Source of the DNA: Rhodobacteraceae bacterium Araon29
Lineage (GTDB): Bacteria > Pseudomonadota > Alphaproteobacteria > Rhodobacterales > Rhodobacteraceae
Length of the DNA: 64,000 nt
Assembly (NCBI GenBank): GCA_039640505.1
Contig: CP046865.1
Span: forward strand, 682,001 to 746,000
Direction of reading: 5' to 3'
Below the pieces are notes generated by a model. The model had not been told where the DNA came from, searched no databases, and saw only the letters and a program-made list of their open reading frames with translations. The position numbers and the translations under genes are program-made. Numbering within the stretch: the stretch's first letter is position 1; each line of letters starts with the position of its first letter. Shown piece by piece: positions 55,346 to 62,441 of this stretch.

Positions 55346-57349
55346 ATGACAAAGCAAGACAAAAACATCACCCCAATCAAGTCTCAGGACATGAACTTTG
55401 CCAAAGAAATGCTGGCGGAAATTTCTTACATTCGCGCGTTTGAGGAAAAGGCCATGTCCCTAACACAAACAATCCCGCCACGTGTGCTTGGCTCTATGCA
55501 CTTTTGCGCCGGACAAGAGGCAGTCCCACTAGGTGCCGCCGCGGGTTTGCGCGATGATGACCAGATGATAGCGACCCACCGGGGCCATGGTTGGGCTATT
55601 GCCTCGGGGCTTGATCGCCGAAAAATCATGGCTGAGATCTGCCAAAGAGCCGATGGCCTCAATGGCGGACGCGGCGGGTCAGCCTATTTTTTGGCCCCAG
55701 ACACTCGTTTTCTAGGAGAGAACTCGATTGTAGGCGCCGCCACAACCATTGCTTGCGGCGCGGCAATTTCCAATTTGGCGCATAAAAATGGCCGTGTCGC
55801 AACGGTTTCCATTGGTGATGGGGCAATGAACCAGGGTTCAGTTTCTGAGGCCTTTGCCTTTGCAGCCGCGCGTAAACTTCCGGTGATTTTTATCGTCGAG
55901 AACAACGGCTGGGCGGAACTTACTCCAACCGCAGAAGTGATCACAGTCGATCGGATCGCAAAAAGGGCTTCGGGTTATGGCATGCCTTCTGCAACCATCA
56001 GCGGATTTGATCCAATTGCAGTTCGCGACAGCATTGCGCAAGCGGCCGAACACGCCCGGGCTGGCAACGGCCCTAGCCTACTTGAATTCAAAGTACCGCG
56101 GCTTTGGGGGCACTACAACCGCGATATCGAACATTATAGACAAAAATCTGATCGACAAGCGGCTGAGGCGATTGACCCGGAAATGCTGATATCTAAGCGG
56201 CTGATAGCTGCCGGGTTCATGACGCAAGGAGAAGTCGACGACGTCATATCTAATAGTAAGAAAATTACGGACGAAATGACCGAGTCGATCCTGGAGGGAC
56301 CCGCATCGATTGCAGCGTCGGCATTGGAACACGTGATTTCACTAGAGTACTCTCCCGAGCCAACAGTAACAGAAAAAATGGAAATGACGTATTTGGAAGC
56401 TGTTACGTTGGCAATGCGCACAGAGCTCGAAAACGATCCCATGACGCTGTTATACGGTGAGGATGTCGGCAAGCCAGGTGGCATATTTGGGGCGAGCCGA
56501 AATTTACAGCGCGAATTCGGTGATCAACGAGTGTTTGACACACCAATTGCTGAAAACGCGATACTTGGCTCAGCCGTTGGCGCGGCGATGACGGGCATGA
56601 AACCGATTGTAGAAATTATGTTTGCCGATTTTATTTATGTGGCGCTGGACCAATTGGTAAATCAGGCAGCAAACGTACGGTATATGACACGTGGTAAATC
56701 AAATTGCCCAATTGTGGTTAGAACCCAACAGGGCGCAACGCCGGGCGCGTGCCCGCAACATACACAATCGATCGAAGCGGTGCTGGCGCATATACCTGGC
56801 CTGAAAGTGGCTCTACCTGCGACAGCTGAGGATGCCTATGCATTGATACGTTCGGCCGTTGCAGATCCAGACCCCTGCATCATCATTGAATCGCGCGGGC
56901 TATACCCAGAGAAATCAGAAGTTGTAATAACCAACGGTGCCGAGCCGGTCGGAAAATCGCGGCTGCGGCGTGAGGGCAATGATGTTTCGATTATTACCTG
57001 GGGCGCGATGGTTCCAAAAGCTTTGGCTGCAGCGGAAATCCTGGCCAAGCAAGGCTCGGAAGCCCACGTCCTCGATTTGAGGTGGTTATGTCCGCTGGAT
57101 GAAACTGCGCTTGTTGCGGCGGCGAATGCTTCGAAAGGCAAGGTTGTTATTGCCCACGAGGCGGTTCGTTCGGGTGGGTTCGCCGGTGAAATTGCGTTGA
57201 GACTACAAGAACTGTTGGTTGACAGCATAGCTGTCAGAATTCGTCGCGTAACAACGCCGGATGTGCGCATCCCGGCGACGCCGGAACTTCAGGATGCGGT
57301 TATTCCATCTGCCGATGATATCGTGGCGGCAGCGATTACCCTGATTTGA
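55346..57349 (+). CDS. 2-oxoacid/acetoin dehydrogenase E1, fused alpha and beta subunits
   Basis: A 667-residue thiamine diphosphate enzyme. The start at 55346 is preferred over a GTG six bases earlier, with GGAAAGGA upstream. The alpha part (residues about 1-330) has HFCAGQEAVPLGAAAGL, HRGHGWAIASG and the ThDP motif GDGAMNQGSVSEAFAFAA. The beta part (about 345-667) has EALTLAMR-like MTYLEAVTLAMRTEL, GEDVG and the C-terminal transketolase domain (LRRLDETALV-like WLCPLDETALVAA). Fusion of alpha and beta is seen in some acetoin dehydrogenases and branched-chain E1s. No E2 or E3 gene is nearby, so it may use partners elsewhere or another acceptor. Confidence 0.88.
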   Translation: MTKQDKNITPIKSQDMNFAKEMLAEISYIRAFEEKAMSLTQTIPPRVLGSMHFCAGQEAVPLGAAAGLRDDDQMIATHRGHGWAIASGLDRRKIMAEICQRADGLNGGRGGSAYFLAPDTRFLGENSIVGAATTIACGAAISNLAHKNGRVATVSIGDGAMNQGSVSEAFAFAAARKLPVIFIVENNGWAELTPTAEVITVDRIAKRASGYGMPSATISGFDPIAVRDSIAQAAEHARAGNGPSLLEFKVPRLWGHYNRDIEHYRQKSDRQAAEAIDPEMLISKRLIAAGFMTQGEVDDVISNSKKITDEMTESILEGPASIAASALEHVISLEYSPEPTVTEKMEMTYLEAVTLAMRTELENDPMTLLYGEDVGKPGGIFGASRNLQREFGDQRVFDTPIAENAILGSAVGAAMTGMKPIVEIMFADFIYVALDQLVNQAANVRYMTRGKSNCPIVVRTQQGATPGACPQHTQSIEAVLAHIPGLKVALPATAEDAYALIRSAVADPDPCIIIESRGLYPEKSEVVITNGAEPVGKSRLRREGNDVSIITWGAMVPKALAAAEILAKQGSEAHVLDLRWLCPLDETALVAAANASKGKVVIAHEAVRSGGFAGEIALRLQELLVDSIAVRIRRVTTPDVRIPATPELQDAVIPSADDIVAAAITLI

Positions 57350-57410
57350 AGCGCATCATTTCACTCAAGTCGCTTGGTTTCATGACTATTGATTTAGACT
57401 CCAATCATGC

Positions 57411-57488
57411 GAAGGCGACGATCTTCTTCTAGGTATTGATAAAGGCAAACCTCACGCCTTTTGACCTGTGAAGAAGATCGTCGCCTTC
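57411..57488. repeat. 19-bp perfect inverted repeat
   Basis: GAAGGCGACGATCTTCTTC at 57411-57429 and its exact complement at 57470-57488, 40 bases apart. The right copy is the end of the IS3 orfA coding region (read on the minus strand), the left copy lies outside the gene. This looks like an inverted duplication left from IS rearrangement. Confidence 0.7.
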
Positions 57489-57727
57489 TTTAACACTCTC
57501 CTCTCCTCGCGCAAAAGCCGGTTCTCTTTGCGAAGGTGGGCATTTTCCTTTTCCAAATCTTCAAGCGGGCCTGACATTAGATCATCATTCTGATACTTGT
57601 GTACCCATTTGTTCAGGGTCGAAACGCCAACTCCCAAATCCAACGCAATCTGAGGTTGCGTCAGCCAGCTGGTCGTTGCAATGCGAATCGTATCACGTCT
57701 GAACTCGTCACTGTATCTTGGTGCCAT
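57452..57727 (-). CDS. IS3-family transposase OrfA, solitary
   Basis: A 91-residue HTH protein: MAPRYSDEFRRDTIRIATTS, then TQPQIALDLGVGVSTLNKWV and a coiled LEKENAHLRKENRLLREERRVLKKATIFF, ending TGQKA. It is the same family as the OrfA at 51375 but a different element. No orfB follows: the downstream side runs straight into the end of the E1 gene. So only the first half of an IS3 element is here, probably inactive. Confidence 0.82.
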   Translation of the reverse strand: MAPRYSDEFRRDTIRIATTSWLTQPQIALDLGVGVSTLNKWVHKYQNDDLMSGPLEDLEKENAHLRKENRLLREERRVLKKATIFFTGQKA

Positions 57728-57980
57728 TTCTTGTCTCCTTCATTGCGAATATCGCTTAAAAGAGACCGGAACTAAATTGGGACAAGTCCAACGCCAACCA
57801 TGGCTGCCAACGTGCCTGCATCTCGAACCCAAACTACAGCCAGACTATTTACCCAATTCTCCAGCGTCACATATGAACGGTCCAGAAATAAGTGTGTTGC
57901 ATTTGTAGTTGTATCTCGGCCAACGCAATACTTGAACTGCGCAAGTATGGCGGATAGTGGCCATTCAGTGACCGCGGCCT
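57728..57980. other. Remnant region between IS OrfA and the dehydrogenase
   Basis: About 250 bases. Part near 57760-57790 (GAGACCGGAACTAAATTGG) may be the terminal part of the IS. On the minus strand an open frame without a start codon runs from inside the dehydrogenase end to about 57775 and reads, in part, LSAILAQFKYC and LENWVNSLAVVWVRD. I do not recognise it; it may be the end of a gene cut off by the insertion. Confidence 0.3.
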
Positions 57981-59048
57981 TTAGATTGCTTCCAAAATAG
58001 CGGCCTCTGATTGCAACATCATGGCGGTCCCACCTAAGTCTACAGTTTTAGATTCTGCATTCTCGAATGAGACTTCGATTGCGGCAACAATTGTACTCGC
58101 CGCTTCGGTTTCGCCTAAATGCTCTAACATCATTGCCGCCGTCCAAACTGCAGCAACTGGGTTTGCTATGCCTTTGCCGGCAATGTCAGGGGCCGAGCCA
58201 TGGACGGGTTCAAACATCGACGGATATATTCCTTCTGGGTTGATATTAGCCGAAGGAGCGATCCCAATTGATCCTGCAATTGCTGGCCCAAGATCTGACA
58301 GGATATCGCCAAACAAATTAGACCCCACCACAACGTCGAACCATTCAGGGTGTAGCACGAAATGAGCCGTCATGATGTCGATATGGTACTGAGCGGTTGC
58401 AATCTTGGGATAGTGTTGGCCCATTGCCGCAAAACGTTCATCCCAAAACGGCATCGTGTGGATGATGCCGTTTGATTTGGTGGCGGAGGACACATGTTTG
58501 CGCGGGCGTTGCGAGGCTAGTTTGAACGCATAATTCATGATCCGATCAACACCTCGCCGCGTGAATATTGATTGCTGAACTGCGGCCTCGTGTTCGGTTC
58601 CGGAATATAGGCGCCCGCCAATTTCAGAGTATTCGCCCTCGACGTTTTCACGCACAACGATGAAATCAATGTCTTTCGACGTGCGGCCCAACAATGGCGA
58701 TTGAACACCGCGCAGCAGGCGAACCGGCCTTACATTGGCGTATTGCTCCAACTCACGGCGCAATGGGATCAGCAGGCCCCACAACGAGACGTGATCCGGA
58801 ACGCCCGGAAATCCAACCGCGCCCAAATAGATCGCATCAAAACCTTTAACTTGTTCAATTCCATCGTTGGACATCATCAGTCCGGTTCTGTGATACCGTT
58901 CGCAGGACCAGTCAAATTCCGTCCATTCTATTTCAAACCCATGCTTAGCAGCCGCGGCTTCGGCAACCCTTTGCCCGACAGGCAATACTTCCTTGCCGAT
59001 GCCGTCACCCGGAATTGATGCGATGCGATGTATACGGTTGCTGATCAT
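57981..59048 (-). CDS. Tartrate/D-malate dehydrogenase-type beta-decarboxylating dehydrogenase
   Basis: A 355-residue member of the isocitrate/isopropylmalate dehydrogenase family. IASIPGDGIGKEVLP is the N-terminal signature, FDAIYLGAVGFPGVPDHVSLWG follows, then the substrate Arg region LELEQYANVRPVR-like (RRELEQYANVRPVRLL), DFIVVRENVEGEYSEIGG, and the late GSNLFGDILSDLGPAIAGSIGIAPSANI and FEPVHGSAPDIAGKG. The substrate loop and the length favour tartrate dehydrogenase/D-malate decarboxylase (TtuC/DmlA) over LeuB or Icd. It converts a 2-hydroxydiacid using NAD. It is divergent from the MBL-fold operon, across a region with a 21-bp palindrome. Confidence 0.85.
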   Translation of the reverse strand: MISNRIHRIASIPGDGIGKEVLPVGQRVAEAAAAKHGFEIEWTEFDWSCERYHRTGLMMSNDGIEQVKGFDAIYLGAVGFPGVPDHVSLWGLLIPLRRELEQYANVRPVRLLRGVQSPLLGRTSKDIDFIVVRENVEGEYSEIGGRLYSGTEHEAAVQQSIFTRRGVDRIMNYAFKLASQRPRKHVSSATKSNGIIHTMPFWDERFAAMGQHYPKIATAQYHIDIMTAHFVLHPEWFDVVVGSNLFGDILSDLGPAIAGSIGIAPSANINPEGIYPSMFEPVHGSAPDIAGKGIANPVAAVWTAAMMLEHLGETEAASTIVAAIEVSFENAESKTVDLGGTAMMLQSEAAILEAI

Positions 59049-59173
59049 ATTAATCTCAATTCAGGTTAGGGTATTGTTGCGGGGTGCTGCGGTGGATACT
59101 CACTTTATTCCTTGAAATAATGATTGCTATGGTGGCAAAAACCAAATTAACGCTTGGTGCAATTATTGTCTTG

Positions 59174-59194
59174 ATAACACAATATTTGTGTTAT
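59174..59194. promoter_or_regulatory. 21-bp palindrome, likely operator
   Basis: ATAACACAA at 59174-59182 and TTGTGTTAT at 59186-59194 around TAT are a perfect dyad. It lies in the 222-base gap between the divergent dehydrogenase gene and the MBL-fold operon, in an AT-rich stretch. The form suits a dimeric repressor, possibly GntR-like. No regulator gene is seen in the cluster itself. Confidence 0.6.
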
Positions 59195-59270
59195 ATAAAC
59201 AATTAAAATGAACTTCAAGCATAAGTTCGGCATCCGCGACCCAGAAGTCGCCGTTCTCAGGGAGTAAACC

Positions 59271-60131
59271 GTGATAAAAGAGGTGGCCAAAGGCGTTTAC
59301 GCTGAGACCGACATGCGAGGCTGCAATCCCGGGTTTGTGGTCACATCCGATGGTGTTGTGGTGATCGACACGCCGCAGTTACCAGCTTCTGCCGTCAGAA
59401 TGCGCAAGGAAGCTGAAAAGCACGGGCAGATCAAATATTTGATCAACACAGAGCACCACGTAGATCACATTTTTGGAAATTACTTTTTTCAGGGTGCCGG
59501 TACGGTGATCTCTCACGCAGAAGTTCTAAAAGAGTTCATGGTCGTTTATCCACAAATCAACCCTTACGAATATGCCAGAGAAGCCGTGCCAACCGATGAT
59601 CCGCAGGATGAGGCGTTGTTTCCGGATAAAGAAACCTACTTCGCCAATATGAATGCTCCAACTGTTACATTCAGGGGCGACACGACTTTGCATATGGGGG
59701 ACACAACGCTGGAACTGATATGCACACCCGGCCACACGCAGGGTCAAATCGCCGTTCACATACCTGAAAGAAAAGTTTTGTTTTCGGCGGATACCATTTT
59801 TCATGGAGTCCAGACCTGGCATTATGCTTCAAACATAGAACAGTGGATTAGCTCACTCAAAAAACTGAAAACGCTTGATATGGATACTATCGTGCCCGGC
59901 CACGGGCCGGTGTGCGACAAAAGCCAAATCGATGTTCAGATTTCATTCTTGCATGAATGGCTTTTTGAGGTATCCGCCTGTGTCGCCAAGGGCATGAGCG
60001 AAGAAGAATGTCTTAAGCATATAAATTTGCGTGATCGTTTCCCGGTCGATATTGGCCAAGAATATATGTTGGACCACGTGATTAAAAATAACGTTTCTTC
60101 ATTATACCGAAAATTCCTAGAAAATGCTTAA
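59271..60131 (+). CDS. MBL-fold metallohydrolase
   Basis: A 286-residue metallo-beta-lactamase-fold protein. The Zn motif reads INTEHHVDHIFGN at about residues 64-76; the usual H-x-H-x-D-H has its first His replaced by Glu. Other ligands appear in ICTPGHTQGQIAVH (about 155), LFSADTIFHG (about 175) and VPGHGPVC (about 207). GNYFFQGAGTV and the start VYAETDMRGCNPGFVVTSDGVVVIDTP are typical of the glyoxalase II-like branch. Substrate unknown, possibly a thioester or lactone. It is the first gene of an operon with the SDR gene 24 bases on. Confidence 0.85.
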   Translation: MIKEVAKGVYAETDMRGCNPGFVVTSDGVVVIDTPQLPASAVRMRKEAEKHGQIKYLINTEHHVDHIFGNYFFQGAGTVISHAEVLKEFMVVYPQINPYEYAREAVPTDDPQDEALFPDKETYFANMNAPTVTFRGDTTLHMGDTTLELICTPGHTQGQIAVHIPERKVLFSADTIFHGVQTWHYASNIEQWISSLKKLKTLDMDTIVPGHGPVCDKSQIDVQISFLHEWLFEVSACVAKGMSEEECLKHINLRDRFPVDIGQEYMLDHVIKNNVSSLYRKFLENA

Positions 60132-60155
60132 ACCAAAGAAGGCGCTGAACATCTG

Positions 60156-60935
60156 ATGTTGGACACGTTTGAAAATATCTTCAATCTGGAGGGCAAAGTC
60201 GCACTTGTGACGGGCGGAAGTGGTGATATCGGTAAAGCCATAGCAGGGGCATTGGCGGCCCACGGCGCAACGGTCGTGATCGGTGGGAGGAGCATTACTA
60301 AAAGTGAGGAAGTGGCCACCACGATCAGGGCAGACGGAGGCAAGGCCTTTGGAAGCGAAATTGACATCGTCGACATCGATCAGGTCAAACAATTCGTGCC
60401 AGACTTGGTGTCGCAACATAACGGTCTGGATATCCTGGTAAATTGCGTTGGCACTCAAATTGAAACCGCCGCCGAAGACTACGCCGAAGACGAGTGGGAT
60501 CATATCTTTTCGGTCAATCTAAAGTCCGCATTCTTTCTTTCACAAGCTGTGGCGAAGGTTCAAATTCTGAAGGGCGGTGGCAAGCAGATACACTTAAGCT
60601 CGGTGCGAAGCCAAATAGGCATCAGTCGTGGTTACGTCGGATATTGTGCCAGTAAAGGTGGGCTGAATTTGATGATTAAACAGTTGGCGACCGAATGGGG
60701 CACACACAATATCTGCGTCAACGGAATCGCCCCGACGTTTACCCGGACCGAATTGGTGCGGCCATATCTTGATGATCCAGATTTCTACAACCCTTTGGTC
60801 GCAAGAATTCCGTTGGGTCGCATCGCTGAACCAATGGATCTTGTTGGTTTGGCAGTGTTCCTGTCTGCACGCGCTGGTGATTTTATAACTGGCCAAATCA
60901 TTTTTGCCGATGGCGGTGTAACCGCAAGCCAGTAA
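60156..60935 (+). CDS. Short-chain dehydrogenase/reductase
   Basis: A 259-residue classical SDR. The cofactor loop is LVTGGSGDIGKAIAGAL (about residues 18-34). Active-site Ser is in HLSSVRSQIG, and Tyr and Lys in GYCASKGGLNLM. The C-terminal GQIIFADGGVTASQ is typical of FabG-like reductases. The use of NAD or NADP is not clear. It probably oxidises a hydroxyl intermediate in the pathway of its neighbours. Confidence 0.88.
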   Translation: MLDTFENIFNLEGKVALVTGGSGDIGKAIAGALAAHGATVVIGGRSITKSEEVATTIRADGGKAFGSEIDIVDIDQVKQFVPDLVSQHNGLDILVNCVGTQIETAAEDYAEDEWDHIFSVNLKSAFFLSQAVAKVQILKGGGKQIHLSSVRSQIGISRGYVGYCASKGGLNLMIKQLATEWGTHNICVNGIAPTFTRTELVRPYLDDPDFYNPLVARIPLGRIAEPMDLVGLAVFLSARAGDFITGQIIFADGGVTASQ

Positions 60936-61050
60936 AAACAATTCTGAAAATTCCGCCCCAAAACTATAGAAACTGGGTAATTTTTGTGGGGAGGCGTGAT
61001 TTTTGATAATGCTTACTTTCTGGCAACCAAAGTCCAATGGAGCGAATTAG

Positions 61051-61932
61051 ATGTCAACACGAGTATTGCCTGACTTTTCCCTTATTCCTTCTGAATCATT
61101 GAAGGCAGCGATCGAGCTTGTTGATCGGTTCCAAAATGGCGGGCAAATGATTGCCGGCGGGACTGATCTTTTGGTCGCAATGAAAAGTGGTTCTGCAAAT
61201 CCAGATACGTTGATCCAAATTGGGGCACTCGAAGAACTGAATTTCGTCGAGTATAACGACGATACCGGGCTAAAAATAGGGCCGCTAACCACAATTCGTG
61301 ACGTCGAGATCATTCCGATATTTGGCAAAGTTTTCCGACTGTTTGTCGAGGCGGCCAATGGGTTTGCCAATACCCAGCTGCTGAACATGGCGTCAATTGG
61401 CGGCAACATTTGTAACGCATCGCCTGCGGGCGATATGTTACCACCGTTGTTATGCATGAATGCCAACATTGATTTACAAAGCACGGCGGGTAAGAGAAAT
61501 GTCAAATTGATCAATTTCTTCATCGGACCAGGCAAAACAGTGATGAAGAAAAACGAAATCTTGGTGAGCATAAACGCCCCGGCATTGCCGTTAAGTTATG
61601 GGTCAAACTTTGTTCGGATCCGCAGAACCGAAGAAGATTTGGTGAAAGTATCCGCCTCGGTAGTATTGAACGTGGTGGACGGAAAATTTAATGATGTAAG
61701 GGTCGCGCTGGGTGCGGTTGCACCAACGCCTATCAGAGTATCTGACGTCGAAGACTATCTTGATGGCCGCATTGTGGACGACGCCACTATTGAAAAGGCA
61801 GGTTTGATTGCCCGCGACGCGATAGTTCCGATCTCTGATTTACGTTCAACCGCAACTTATCGAAAACAGGTTACCGCATATGCAGTGGAAAGCGCGATCC
61901 GGTCATCTATAGAGAGGAGTATTTCGCAATGA
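61051..61932 (+). CDS. Molybdenum hydroxylase FAD-binding subunit (CoxM/CutM-type)
   Basis: A 293-residue FAD subunit of the xanthine dehydrogenase/CO dehydrogenase family. The FAD loop is MIAGGTDLLVAMKSG (about residues 30-45), and FANTQLLNMASIGGNICNASPAGDMLP (about 105-130) is the second signature. The C-terminal domain (VRIRRTEEDLVKVSASVVLNVV) is typical. It passes electrons from the Fe-S subunit to an acceptor. It overlaps the next gene by four bases. Confidence 0.9.
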   Translation: MSTRVLPDFSLIPSESLKAAIELVDRFQNGGQMIAGGTDLLVAMKSGSANPDTLIQIGALEELNFVEYNDDTGLKIGPLTTIRDVEIIPIFGKVFRLFVEAANGFANTQLLNMASIGGNICNASPAGDMLPPLLCMNANIDLQSTAGKRNVKLINFFIGPGKTVMKKNEILVSINAPALPLSYGSNFVRIRRTEEDLVKVSASVVLNVVDGKFNDVRVALGAVAPTPIRVSDVEDYLDGRIVDDATIEKAGLIARDAIVPISDLRSTATYRKQVTAYAVESAIRSSIERSISQ

Positions 61933-62438
61933 ACGCGCAGTCAGATGTCGTGGAAATGAACAATAAAAGGGCCATCGCGCTCACCGTAAACGGTGATCGC
62001 CATGAAATCTTGGTTGCCGCGAACCAGACAGCCCTCAGCTTGTTGCGAAATCAGCTTGGGTTGACGGGCACGAAATATGGCTGTGGAACCGGCGACTGCT
62101 GCGCTTGCAGCATAATTGTGAATTCAAAAGCTGTGCTTTCTTGCCTTACACTCGGTGCCGATCTTGATGGCTGCGACGTCACAACAATCGAAGGCCTAGC
62201 CACAGCCAACGAACTACATCCTGTTCAAGCGGCATTCGTGCAAAAAGGCGGCGCGCAATGTGGATTTTGTACGCCCGGAATGATCATCACGATCAAAGCC
62301 CTTTTGGATGAAAACCCCGACCCTTCTGAAGACGAAGTCAGACAGTACATACGGGGTAACCTATGCCGGTGCACCGGCTACACAAAAATCGTGGACGCGG
62401 CACTTGAAGCGGCTCGATCAATGCGAGAGGTGGAATAG
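61929..62438 (+). CDS. Molybdenum hydroxylase [2Fe-2S] subunit (CoxS/CutS-type)
   Basis: A 169-residue protein with two clusters. The plant-type site is GTKYGCGTGDCCACSIIV (C-x4-C-x2-C plus a later Cys in SCLTLG) near residues 50-75. The second, alpha-helical site is GAQCGFCTPGMIIT and GNLCRCTGYTKI near 110-155. It links the molybdenum centre to the FAD subunit. It starts in the end of the FAD gene (ATGA) and is followed by the large subunit after three bases. Confidence 0.93.
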   Translation: MNAQSDVVEMNNKRAIALTVNGDRHEILVAANQTALSLLRNQLGLTGTKYGCGTGDCCACSIIVNSKAVLSCLTLGADLDGCDVTTIEGLATANELHPVQAAFVQKGGAQCGFCTPGMIITIKALLDENPDPSEDEVRQYIRGNLCRCTGYTKIVDAALEAARSMREVE

Positions 62439-62441
62439 ACA

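Noticed and set aside
57728-57980. A gene on the minus strand upstream of the IS OrfA
   Set aside because: The open frame has no start codon and no recognisable family, so it is listed only as a possible remnant.
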